Assembly (NCBI RefSeq): GCF_037658235.1
Contig: NZ_JBBJLN010000007.1
Coordinates: forward strand, 1 to 64,000
Direction: 5' to 3'
DNA: 64,000 nucleotides
From: Yunchengibacter salinarum
Lineage (GTDB): Bacteria; Pseudomonadota; Alphaproteobacteria; Sphingomonadales; Kordiimonadaceae
The position numbers and the translations under genes are program-made. The notes under the pieces were generated by a model. That model saw nothing but the letters and a program-made list of their open reading frames with translations, had not been told where the DNA came from and ran no database searches. This document shows, in pieces, positions 52,369 through 60,468 of this stretch (the first letter of the stretch is position 1; every line of letters starts with the position of its first letter).

Positions 52369-52395
52369 CGGTATTCTTCAGAATGGAGAGAGACG

Positions 52396-53226
52396 ATGAC
52401 GAACTTTTCGGTCAACACGAATGCTGGCGCGCTGAGCGCCCTTCGTAACCTGAACACAACCAATAACCAGTTGGAGACAGTACAAACACAGGTGAACACC
52501 GGTCTTGAGGTAGCTTCGACCAAGGACAATGCCGCGATCTTTTCCATTGCGCAGAACCTGCGCGCGGATATTTCCGGCCTGAACTCGGTCTCAAACTCCC
52601 TGGATCGGGCGCAATCGACGACCGATGTTGCCGTTGCCGCAGCCGAGGCGGTTTCCGACCTTCTCATTCAGATGAAAGAGAAAGCGGTCGCCGCGGCGGA
52701 TACGGGCCTGGACTCCAGTAGCCGTGCGGCGCTGGACCGGGATTTCGTGGAGCTTCGTGACCAGATCGATTCCATCGTCAACGAAGCCTCGTTCAATGGC
52801 ACCAATGCGGTGGTCAGTGGTGGCCAGTCCATTATCGCCATCACCAATGATACCGCAACGCGGTCGATTTCGGTTGCCAATCAGAACCTGTCCCTTGGCG
52901 GCGGAACGGTAACGATCAGTGCCAGTCAGGGCATTGCCGACGCCGCAACGGCCGGAACCGTGGTCAACAATCTGGAGGCTTCCATCTCCAGCGTGAACAC
53001 GGCACTTGCCACATTGGGGTCTTTCTCCCAGCGGGTTGAGTTGCAACAGGAGTTCGTCGCGTCGCTGACCGATGCAGTGGAAGTGGGCGTGGGCAACCTG
53101 GTGGATGCCAATCTGGCCAAGGCCAGTGCGGAACTCACCGCCTTGCAGACCAAGCAACAGCTCGGTCTTCAGGCTCTGGGTATCGCCAATCAGGCGCCGC
53201 AGACCATCACCTCGCTGTTCGGTTAA
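52396..53226 (+). CDS. Flagellin 3
   Basis: A 276-residue flagellin: MTNFSVNTNAGALSALRNLN, GLEVASTKDNAAIFSIAQNL, and KQQLGLQALGIANQAPQTIT before SLFG. It differs from flagellins 2 and 4 throughout the N-terminal half and at NLVDANLAKASAELTALQTK, but its last 20 or so residues are the same as flagellin 2. TGGAGAGAGACG precedes the ATG. Confidence 0.95.
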   Translation: MTNFSVNTNAGALSALRNLNTTNNQLETVQTQVNTGLEVASTKDNAAIFSIAQNLRADISGLNSVSNSLDRAQSTTDVAVAAAEAVSDLLIQMKEKAVAAADTGLDSSSRAALDRDFVELRDQIDSIVNEASFNGTNAVVSGGQSIIAITNDTATRSISVANQNLSLGGGTVTISASQGIADAATAGTVVNNLEASISSVNTALATLGSFSQRVELQQEFVASLTDAVEVGVGNLVDANLAKASAELTALQTKQQLGLQALGIANQAPQTITSLFG

Positions 53227-53469
53227 GGCGCGGGAACAGGACCATAATGACGGGCGACCCGCTACGGCGGGCCGCCGCCGCCCGCCGCCCCAAAACGGGG
53301 CCGCGACAGGTCATTGATTGGCGCCCGCCCGGAAAGTGGACGGGCGACAGCGGGTCGAGGAGCACTGCCATGCGGAGTCCTGGATAGGGGCCTCCCCTTT
53401 CGGCAAAACCGGGAGCACCACCCGGCACAAAATTCCTTACTCGGTAATGTTTGCCGGTAAATTATGCCG

Positions 53470-53490
53470 ATTAGGCAATTATTGCCTATC
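53470..53490. promoter_or_regulatory. Palindrome upstream of flagellin 4, candidate enhancer
   Basis: ATTAGGC-N7-GCCTATC, one or two mismatches from the copy at 50833, centred about 99 bases ahead of the promoter GG. A TTGCCGGTAAATTATGCCGA segment directly upstream (53451-53470) may be a second half of the site. Confidence 0.5.
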
Positions 53491-53577
53491 GAAACTGCTT
53501 TCTGTTCTTTCCCGAACAGCGAGTTAATCGGCATATTTTCCATAGACTTGATCGAAAAATCCCTGGCTCGCCAATGT

Positions 53578-53594
53578 TGGCAAGCCAGTTGCAA
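53578..53594 (+). promoter_or_regulatory. Sigma-54 promoter of flagellin 4
   Basis: TTGGCAAGCCAGTTGCA, with GG at 53579 and GC at 53591. Confidence 0.88.
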
Positions 53595-53605
53595 GTGCTG
53601 GACTG

Positions 53606-53637
53606 GAGGCAAAAAGCCTCTGCGGGCAAAATGCCCG
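53606..53637 (+). promoter_or_regulatory. Two A-loop leader hairpins of flagellin 4
   Basis: GAGGC-AAAAA-GCCTC (53606-53620) and CGGGCA-AAA-TGCCCG (53623-53637), followed by AGGAGG and the ATG at 53666. Confidence 0.6.
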
Positions 53638-53665
53638 ATAACAACTCCGGAAAAAGGAGGCCAAA

Positions 53666-54490
53666 ATGGCTTTTTCGATCAACACCAACGAATCTGCGTT
53701 TGCAGCCCTTCGTACCCTGAACCAAACCACCAGCCAGTTGAATGAAACACAGGGCCGGATCAACACCGGCCAGGAAGTGTCGTCCGCCAAGGATGACGCG
53801 GCCACGTTCCAGATCGCACAGAATCTGCGGTCTGACCTGGGCGGCCTGAATGCCGTACAGGGCTCGCTGGACCGGGCTCAATCCACCACCGATGTGGCCA
53901 TTGCCGCCGGTGAGGCGGTGTCCGACCTGCTCATCCAGATGAAGGAAAAGGCCGTTGCCGCGGCCGATGGTGGTCTGGACAGCACCAGCCGGGCAGCCCT
54001 GAACGAAGACTTCACCCAGCTTCGTGACCAGATCACGACGATTGTGGGTGAGGCCAGCTTCAACGGCACCAATGCGGTTGAAAGCGGCGGCGACAGCATC
54101 CTCGCCATCACCAACGACACCGGCACCAACACCATTTCGGTGGGGGCGCAGGATCTGTCGCTGGGCGGTGCCAATGTCACCGTCGGCGCAAGCGACGACA
54201 TCTCCACCAGCGCCAATGCGGCCACGCAGGTCACGAACCTGGAGAACTCCATCTCCAACGTGAACTCGGCCCTGTCCTCGCTGGGTTCGTTCAGCCAGCG
54301 GGTTGAGCTTCAGCAGGAGTTCTCCACCCGTCTGTCCGACTCCATCGAAACCGGTATCGGTAACCTGGTGGATGCGGACCTGGCCAAGGAGAGCGCCAAC
54401 CTGCAGGCTCTGCAGACCAAGCAGCAGTTGGGTCTTCAGGCTCTGGGGATCGCCAACCAGGCGCCGCAGACCGTCCTGGGCCTCTTCTAA
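53666..54490 (+). CDS. Flagellin 4
   Basis: A 274-residue flagellin: MAFSINTNESAFAALRTLNQ, GQEVSSAKDDAATFQIAQNL, ending LGLQALGIANQAPQTVLGLF. From about residue 85 on it is nearly the same as flagellin 2, with long runs of identical DNA, whereas the first 30 residues and last 5 differ. AAGGAGG precedes the ATG. A GC hairpin follows. Confidence 0.95.
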   Translation: MAFSINTNESAFAALRTLNQTTSQLNETQGRINTGQEVSSAKDDAATFQIAQNLRSDLGGLNAVQGSLDRAQSTTDVAIAAGEAVSDLLIQMKEKAVAAADGGLDSTSRAALNEDFTQLRDQITTIVGEASFNGTNAVESGGDSILAITNDTGTNTISVGAQDLSLGGANVTVGASDDISTSANAATQVTNLENSISNVNSALSSLGSFSQRVELQQEFSTRLSDSIETGIGNLVDADLAKESANLQALQTKQQLGLQALGIANQAPQTVLGLF

Positions 54491-54505
54491 TCTCAACGGA
54501 TTTCA

Positions 54506-54531
54506 GGGGCGCCGCCTGATGGCGGCGTCCC
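54506..54531 (+). terminator. Hairpin after flagellin 4, probable terminator or 3' end stabiliser
   Basis: GGGGCGCCGCC-TGAT-GGCGGCGTCCC, an 11-base stem with one G-T pair. No clear T-run follows, so some read-through to flaG is likely. Confidence 0.5.
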
Positions 54532-54616
54532 GCCCTCTCATCCGATGAGCTAGGAGAAATCTCAGCGAAGTGAGCGGACGAGAGCGCATCAATCCCCGAC
54601 GTCATGGAGAAGACCC

Positions 54617-55045
54617 ATGTCTGACATATCGAAAACTGGGGAAGGTGTTCCGTTCCAATCCAGGCCGGGTGACGTGACCCGACTGGCCCAGGGACCGGCG
54701 GTGCAATCGTCTGAATCCGTGAAACCCGCACTGTCCGTCGGCGCCGCAGGCGCCGGGGGATCGTCGGGTTCTCAGGGTAAGGACGGAAGGTCCGCTGGCG
54801 ACAATCCCCTTTCCGATCCGCTTGAGCGCGCTGCTCAGGCATTGGAAAAATTCATTCCGGCGCAGGAGGACGAGCCCAAAACGAAGCTCAGGATTGAAAA
54901 GGACGAGGAATCCGGTCGCTTCATCTATCAGAATGTTAATACTGAAACAGGTGAAGTGGTCCGCCAATTCCCGCCCGAAGACATCCTTGAGTTTCTATCG
55001 TTCTTCCGTAACCCGGAAGGAGTCGCATTTGACGACAAGGCCTGA
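54617..55045 (+). CDS. flaG: FlaG-family protein
   Basis: A 142-residue protein. The first 75 residues are low-complexity; the C-terminal LRIEKDEESGRFIYQNVNTE followed by GEVVRQFPPEDILEFL is the FlaG domain. FlaG influences filament length in other bacteria. It lies directly after the flagellin cluster; no separate promoter is evident. Confidence 0.88.
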   Translation: MSDISKTGEGVPFQSRPGDVTRLAQGPAVQSSESVKPALSVGAAGAGGSSGSQGKDGRSAGDNPLSDPLERAAQALEKFIPAQEDEPKTKLRIEKDEESGRFIYQNVNTETGEVVRQFPPEDILEFLSFFRNPEGVAFDDKA

Positions 55046-55244
55046 GGGGCTGCCCCGTTTTGAGTACCGCCGGCCCCTCCGGCACCTTATTTTCGCCCCT
55101 GCTTTTCCGCCCTTTCTCGGTGCCCTTTCAAGTACCCCCCCTTTTTTCACACTGATCAGTCCAATCGGCACTTGCCAATCCTGATTGGGCAACTACCCTC
55201 GGCCCCATGCCATACTCAGCCGCGCATGAGGGAGTGAACCGCCA

Positions 55245-56096
55245 ATGAGCTTTTCCGGCACAAAGGATTATGTGGCCACGGACGACCTGAAAGTGGCCGT
55301 GAATGCCGCCGTTACGCTGAAACGGCCCTTGCTGGTCAAGGGGGAACCGGGCACCGGCAAGACAGTACTGGCCCAGGAAGTGGCCAAGGCGCTGGATACG
55401 GACCTGATCGAGTGGCACATCAAGTCCACCACCAAGGCGCAACAGGGCCTGTATGAATATGACGCCGTATCCCGCCTGCGGGACAGCCAGCTTGGCGACG
55501 AACGGGTCAAGGACATCAACAACTATATCAAGCGCGGCAAGCTGTGGGAGGCGTTCGTACACCCCCGCACCCCGGTGCTGCTGATCGACGAAATCGACAA
55601 GGCGGATATCGAGTTCCCCAACGACCTGTTGCAGGAACTGGATCGCATGGAATTCTTTGTCTATGAAACCGGCGAAATGGTGCGCGCACAGAACCGCCCC
55701 ATCGTCATCATCACGTCCAACAATGAAAAGGAACTGCCGGATGCCTTTCTGCGCCGCTGTTTCTTCCATTATATCGCCTTCCCGGACAGGGCGACCATGC
55801 AGGACATCGTGGACGTGCACTTCCCCGATATCCAGAAGGACCTGGTGCGCGAAGCCCTGAGCCTGTTCTTCGATGTGCGCGACGTGCCGGGCATCAAGAA
55901 AAAGCCTTCCACAAGCGAACTTCTGGACTGGTTGAAGCTGCTGATGAACGAGGATCTGCCCGTGGATGTGCTCAAGTCCCGCGATCCGAAAAAGCTCATT
56001 CCGCCACTGCACGGCGCGCTTTTGAAGAATGAGCAGGATGTCCACCTGTTCGAGCGGCTGGCCTTCATGAACCGCCGCCAGGGCGGTCAGGGCTAG
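55245..56096 (+). CDS. MoxR-family AAA+ ATPase
   Basis: A 283-residue ATPase. Walker A is LVKGEPGTGKTVLAQEVA, Walker B is PVLLIDEIDKADIEF, and IVIITSNNEKELPDAFLRRC holds sensor 1 and the arginine finger region. MoxR proteins act as chaperones with VWA-domain partners, one of which is encoded 4 bases downstream. It would remodel a metal enzyme or complex not visible here. Confidence 0.88.
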   Translation: MSFSGTKDYVATDDLKVAVNAAVTLKRPLLVKGEPGTGKTVLAQEVAKALDTDLIEWHIKSTTKAQQGLYEYDAVSRLRDSQLGDERVKDINNYIKRGKLWEAFVHPRTPVLLIDEIDKADIEFPNDLLQELDRMEFFVYETGEMVRAQNRPIVIITSNNEKELPDAFLRRCFFHYIAFPDRATMQDIVDVHFPDIQKDLVREALSLFFDVRDVPGIKKKPSTSELLDWLKLLMNEDLPVDVLKSRDPKKLIPPLHGALLKNEQDVHLFERLAFMNRRQGGQG

Positions 56097-56100
56097 GCCC

Positions 56101-57276
56101 ATGTTCCTGGACTTCTTCCATGCCATGCGGGATCACCGCCTGCCGGTCAGCCTGAAGGAATATCTGACCCTTCTGGACGCGCTGAAACACGGCGTGGGCC
56201 GCTTTTCCGTGGATGAATTCTATTATCTGGCCCGCGCCACCTTCGTGCATGACGAAAGCCAGCTTGATAAATTCGACCGTATCTTTTCACACGTATTTTC
56301 CGGCATCGAATTCACCGGCGAAGAAGACGTGGAGATCCCCGAAGACTGGTTGCGCCAGATGGCGGAACTGTATCTGAGCGAGGAGGAACGGGAAAAGATC
56401 GAGGCCATGGGCGACTGGGAAGAGCTCATGGAAACCCTGAAAAAACGGCTGGAAGAACAGACCGAGCGCCACGAAGGCGGCAGCAAGTGGATCGGCACGG
56501 CGGGCACCTCCCCCTTCGGCGCCCATGGCTACAACCCGGAAGGCATCCGCATCGGGCAAAAGGAAAGCCGCCACCGCCGCGCGGTGAAAGTGTGGGACAA
56601 GCGCCAGTTCCGCAATCTGGACGACAGCGTGGAACTGGGCACCCGCAATATCAAGGTGGCGCTCAGAAAGTTGCGCCAGTTCGCCCGCACCGGCCAGCCG
56701 GAGGTGCTGGACCTGGATGACACCATCAAATCCACCGCCAAGCAGGGTTTTCTGGACATCAAGATGGTGCCGGAACGCCACAATGCGGTGAAGGTGCTGC
56801 TGTTTCTGGACGTGGGCGGCTCCATGGACCCGCACGTAAAGGTATGCGAGGAGCTTTTCTCCGCCGCGCGGGCCGAATTCAAGCATATGGAATTCTTCTA
56901 TTTCCACAACTGCCCCTATGAGCGCGTGTGGAAGGACAATGCCCGCCGCTACAGCGAAACCATCCCCACCATGGATGTGCTGCACACCTATGGCGGCGAC
57001 TATAAGCTGATCTTTGTGGGCGATGCATCCATGAGCCCCTATGAGATCGCCTATCCCGGCGGCTCGGTGGAACACTGGAACGAAGAGTCCGGCGAAGTCT
57101 GGCTCCGCCGCATGTTGGACATCTACAGCCGCGCCGCCTGGCTCAACCCCGTGCCGGAAGCGCACTGGCCATACGGCCAGTCCATCCAGATGATCCGCCA
57201 ACTGATGGGGGAGCGCATGTTCCCCCTCACACTCGACGGCATCGACCGCGCGGTAAAAGCCCTGCGTGGTAGCTAA
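56101..57276 (+). CDS. CoxE-like VWA-domain protein
   Basis: A 391-residue protein. The N-terminal helical part starts MFLDFFHAMRDHRLPVSLKE. The VWA domain begins VKVLLFLDVGGSMDPHVKV, with the MIDAS motif D-x-G-x-S written DVGGS, and continues FFYFHNCPYERVW and LIFVGDASMSPYEI. Together with the MoxR gene it forms a typical MoxR-VWA pair with a chaperone role. Confidence 0.85.
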   Translation: MFLDFFHAMRDHRLPVSLKEYLTLLDALKHGVGRFSVDEFYYLARATFVHDESQLDKFDRIFSHVFSGIEFTGEEDVEIPEDWLRQMAELYLSEEEREKIEAMGDWEELMETLKKRLEEQTERHEGGSKWIGTAGTSPFGAHGYNPEGIRIGQKESRHRRAVKVWDKRQFRNLDDSVELGTRNIKVALRKLRQFARTGQPEVLDLDDTIKSTAKQGFLDIKMVPERHNAVKVLLFLDVGGSMDPHVKVCEELFSAARAEFKHMEFFYFHNCPYERVWKDNARRYSETIPTMDVLHTYGGDYKLIFVGDASMSPYEIAYPGGSVEHWNEESGEVWLRRMLDIYSRAAWLNPVPEAHWPYGQSIQMIRQLMGERMFPLTLDGIDRAVKALRGS

Positions 57277-57323
57277 GGGCGCCGCGCCAGCCCTGTCTTG
57301 GGTATAAATGCCACAACGCCGGG

Positions 57324-58421
57324 TCAGTCCTCGATGAAGGCTTCCCGGTGAAACTCCGCCGCTTCCACCACCTCCTTCAGACCGCATTCGACCAGCTCCG
57401 GCACATCGCCCCCGGCCAGCACGTCCAGCACCGCATGAACGCCATTGGACAGGGAGGTCAGATTATATCCCCCTTCCAGCACCAGCGCCAATCGGCCATT
57501 GCAGTGCCTGTCGGCAATGTCCTGAACAATGCTGGTCAGCACCTTGAACCCGCCATAGGTCAGGTTCAGGGCCATGTCATTCCGGTGCGGGTCGAAGCCC
57601 GCGGATACCAGAACCAGGTCCGGCTCGAAGCGATCCGCCGCGGGCACCAGCACGTCCCGGAATGCCTTTTCAAAGGCCAGGTCCCCGGCGGTTTCGGGAA
57701 TCGGCACATTGACGGTATAACCCTCGCCAAGGCCGCCGCCCACATCGTGCAGATGGCCGGAACCGGGATAGAAAGGGGCGGCACAATGAATGTCGAAGAA
57801 AAGAACGTCCGGGTCGGCCCAGAATATATTCTGGGTGCCGTTGCCGTGATGGGCGTCCCAGTCCACGATCAGAACCCGCTCGCAGCCGGATTTTGCCAGC
57901 GCATGAGTGGCCGCCACGGCAACATTGTTGAACAGGCAGAACCCCTGTGCCCGCAGGGACTCGGCATGGTGCCCCGGCGGACGCACAAGCGCGAAGGCGC
58001 TCTGCGACGCCCCCGTCATCACGGCGTCCACGGCGGCGATGGCCTGGCCGGCGGCGGCAGTGGCCGCCTTGATGCTGTCCGGCGAAACGGCGGTGGTGTC
58101 CCTGTCCAGCCAGGCCCGCTTGCCCTCCAGTGAAAAAATATGATCCAGATAGGATGTGGCGTGTACCCGGCCCAACTGATCACGGGTGGCGTGCGGGCCA
58201 GCCGTGACCTGAACGCCGGGTATGGGCTTTTCCTCCAGCAGTTTCATTATGGCCGTCAGGCGGCCAGGATGCTCTGGATAGGTCCACTTGAAGTCCAGCC
58301 CCTGAAGAATGTTCCTGACGCGCTTTTCCACGCGGCTGGGAATAAACGGAAAGTCAACTTCCGGGTTATGGCCGAGCATTGCCTCGTCATAAAAAACCGT
58401 AACGCTGCGATCACCTGTCAC
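57324..58421 (-). CDS. Histone deacetylase-like (acetylpolyamine/amidohydrolase) enzyme
   Basis: A 365-residue member of the arginase/deacetylase fold. RPPGHHAESLRAQGFCLFNN holds the catalytic His pair; VLIVDWDAHHGNGTQ and AGFDPHRNDM the zinc ligands; LEGGYNL the catalytic Tyr. Bacterial members deacetylate polyamines or other acylated amines. A GTG at 58421 is preferred since AAGGGGG lies just ahead; an in-frame ATG at 58457 is possible. It follows the GNAT gene. Confidence 0.85.
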   Translation of the reverse strand: MTGDRSVTVFYDEAMLGHNPEVDFPFIPSRVEKRVRNILQGLDFKWTYPEHPGRLTAIMKLLEEKPIPGVQVTAGPHATRDQLGRVHATSYLDHIFSLEGKRAWLDRDTTAVSPDSIKAATAAAGQAIAAVDAVMTGASQSAFALVRPPGHHAESLRAQGFCLFNNVAVAATHALAKSGCERVLIVDWDAHHGNGTQNIFWADPDVLFFDIHCAAPFYPGSGHLHDVGGGLGEGYTVNVPIPETAGDLAFEKAFRDVLVPAADRFEPDLVLVSAGFDPHRNDMALNLTYGGFKVLTSIVQDIADRHCNGRLALVLEGGYNLTSLSNGVHAVLDVLAGGDVPELVECGLKEVVEAAEFHREAFIED

Positions 58422-58469
58422 TTTTCCCCCTTCCCGCGCATGAACAGCCCCGATCATCGGGCTTGCGCC

Positions 58470-59012
58470 TCATTCCGGGTCCGACAGCACCGCCATCACC
58501 GACTCGGCAAGGGCCGTGGCACGAACGCCGGTGGGTCGAAAGCCAAGCCTGGTCCAGACCTCCTCGGCTTCCTTGTTGGAAAGCGCATATTCCAGAACCA
58601 GTTCATGAACGCCCTGTTCCTCGGCAAAGGCAACAAGTTCGCGCAGCATGGCCCGGAACACACCGGACTGGCGGTATTCCGGCTCCACCCAGATGTTATC
58701 AATGATGCCGGACTTGAACACCTTGTCGCCCATCTCTTCCCAGATGCTTTCCCGGCGCCAGACATGAATATATCCCATTCCCACGAGCCGGGCGTTCAAA
58801 TCCTCGGCCACCACCACCATCTTGTCTTCATCCGCCAAAGCCGTGGTCAAAAATTTCGTAAGGTTTTTCCGCTCCGATTGCTTGAGGGTCTGAGGCGTTC
58901 CCCCGGCAACATGAACCGCCAACTTCACCAGAAATTCCACAAGGAAAGGAATGTCCCCGTCATTGGCCTGACGGATAGTAATGCTATCGGCACTGTTGTT
59001 TTCAATCGCCAC
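58470..59012 (-). CDS. GNAT-family N-acetyltransferase
   Basis: A 180-residue protein. IIDNIWVEPEYRQSGVFRAM has the GNAT acetyl-CoA motif (Q/R-x-x-G-x-G/A variant R-Q-S-G-V-F), and LEYALSNKEAEEVWTRLGFR is motif B. Substrate unknown. It is transcribed together with the deacetylase-like gene, so both may act on the same acylated amine. Confidence 0.8.
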   Translation of the reverse strand: MAIENNSADSITIRQANDGDIPFLVEFLVKLAVHVAGGTPQTLKQSERKNLTKFLTTALADEDKMVVVAEDLNARLVGMGYIHVWRRESIWEEMGDKVFKSGIIDNIWVEPEYRQSGVFRAMLRELVAFAEEQGVHELVLEYALSNKEAEEVWTRLGFRPTGVRATALAESVMAVLSDPE

Positions 59013-59159
59013 GTGATGACCTCTGGTTTGATTATCTGTATTATGTTTAACACATAATTAAGATTTAATGTGGCTTTTCAGGATAAAGAAAAAGGCCGCA
59101 CCGGTCATACCAGTGCGGCCAGGGACGCCGAGTGTCTGACGATTGACGCCTGGGAAGCG

Positions 59160-59663
59160 TTACTCGGCGGAGGGCAGAATTTGCAGGCTGGCGGATACCG
59201 GGCCGCGGCGGCTGGCGATGCGTTCACTGCGCACCTCCGTGGCGCGTTCCAGTGCGCGGGCCTCATGGGCGCTACCGGCCATGGCATAGGTCAGGTTGAG
59301 CTGGAAGCTCAACTCACCCTTGCCATAACTGGCGGGCAGGACAGGAAAATCCGCCTTTTCCAGAACCCGGCGTGCCGCCGCGCGGATCTGAATATCGGCA
59401 TTGCTGGGCAGGGCTTCATGGGTCACCACGTCGCCACTGCGATCGATGGTCACACGGAAGCTGGCTTCACCTTCGGCACCCCGGCGCTGGGCCATGACCG
59501 GATAGGTCATCACGCTGTCCACGGCCTGAGCGGCGTCTTTCAGCCAGCCCCCAAGCCGAGCCTTGGTGGCCTCGGCGCCATGATCGGCACCGGCAAAGGC
59601 GGTAGTGGCGGTCATTCCCGCCAGGGACAGGGTGGCGATGGCGGTTTTCACAAAACGGTTCAT
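59160..59663 (-). CDS. Secreted TonB-C-terminal-like protein
   Basis: A 167-residue protein. A signal peptide (MNRFVKTAIATLSLAGMTAT then TAFAGAD) is followed by one domain with YPVMAQRRGAEGEASFRVTI and AARRVLEKADFPVLPASYGK, which is the TonB C-terminal fold. There is no membrane anchor or Pro-rich linker, so it is not a full TonB. Role unknown. GAGGAGATC precedes the ATG. Confidence 0.7.
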   Translation of the reverse strand: MNRFVKTAIATLSLAGMTATTAFAGADHGAEATKARLGGWLKDAAQAVDSVMTYPVMAQRRGAEGEASFRVTIDRSGDVVTHEALPSNADIQIRAAARRVLEKADFPVLPASYGKGELSFQLNLTYAMAGSAHEARALERATEVRSERIASRRGPVSASLQILPSAE

Positions 59664-59882
59664 GGTCGATCTCCTCGCTTGTCGCGTGCCGGCCAATCCG
59701 GCAATAGCTGTCATGCAGTGCCGCCTTATTTCTTGTCTTCATGCGGGCGACACAGTGACCATCCCATGACAGAATCAGGGCCGCCAGACTTCTGCGCCAG
59801 GCAGCCGGGAGGATGCGACAAACGGTGTGAAAGACCGCCCAAAGTTTAGGAATTGCGGATGTGATCACGCGGTGAAAGGTCG

Positions 59883-60464
59883 TCAGGCGAGCAGGTGGGC
59901 GGGCTGTAACCCTTTCGCCGCGAGCCGTTCTTTCGCCGCTTTTGCAATATGCGGCCAGTCGTCGCGCAGCGCGGCGAGGATCACCACATCCTCAAGGACG
60001 CCGGCTTTGCGGATGGCCTGCCGCAGCACGCCTTCCTGCACGAAACCAAACGCCTGGTGCATGGCCACCACCGGCGCATTGCTGGCCAGCACCTCGCAGG
60101 ACAGGCGGTTCAGCCCAAGCGTTTCAAAGGCATAATGCAGCGCGAAGTGCTCGATCACCGTGCCCACGCCCGCGCCGCGCGCCACCGGGTCGGCCAGATA
60201 AAACGCCCATTTGGCGCTTTTGTGCGCGGGGTCGATGTCATAGAAATTGAACAGGCCCGCCGGGGTCTCTCCCACCAGGATCAGGCGATAAAAGCGGCGC
60301 TCATCCGTGCGCGCGGCATCGAACCAGCGGGCGTGCTCCCCAGAACTGATGGGATGGTCATTATACATGAAGGCCGCCACGTCCGGGCTGTTGCGCCAGG
60401 TGCGCAGCCGCTCCCGGTCCCGGTCTTCCAGTGGCCTGAGGCCGATCCGCGCGGGCGTGGCCAT
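59883..60464 (-). CDS. pseH: PseH-like N-acetyltransferase of pseudaminic acid synthesis
   Basis: A 193-residue GNAT. GLRPLEDRDRERLRTWRNSP then MYNDHPISSGEHARWF is the pattern seen in PseH, and RLSCEVLASNAPVVAMHQAF is motif B. PseH acetylates the 4-amino group formed by PseC. It lies 4 bases after a PhyH gene and downstream of pseI. Confidence 0.82.
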   Translation of the reverse strand: MATPARIGLRPLEDRDRERLRTWRNSPDVAAFMYNDHPISSGEHARWFDAARTDERRFYRLILVGETPAGLFNFYDIDPAHKSAKWAFYLADPVARGAGVGTVIEHFALHYAFETLGLNRLSCEVLASNAPVVAMHQAFGFVQEGVLRQAIRKAGVLEDVVILAALRDDWPHIAKAAKERLAAKGLQPAHLLA

Positions 60465-60468
60465 GGGA

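Larger units (their letters stand above)
51902..52395. other. Region between flagellin 2 and flagellin 3
   Basis: 494 bases without a gene. It holds an 11-base-stem hairpin at 51957-51990, a terminator at 52064-52098, an AT-rich stretch around 52230-52270 and the sigma-54 promoter and leader of flagellin 3. Confidence 0.65.
53227..53665. other. Region between flagellin 3 and flagellin 4
   Basis: 439 bases without a gene. GC hairpins GGCGGGC / GCCCGCC (53266-53286) and GCCCC / GGGGC just after may end the flagellin 3 message. A palindrome lies at 53470, followed by an AT-rich stretch, the sigma-54 promoter at 53578 and a leader with two hairpins. Confidence 0.6.
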
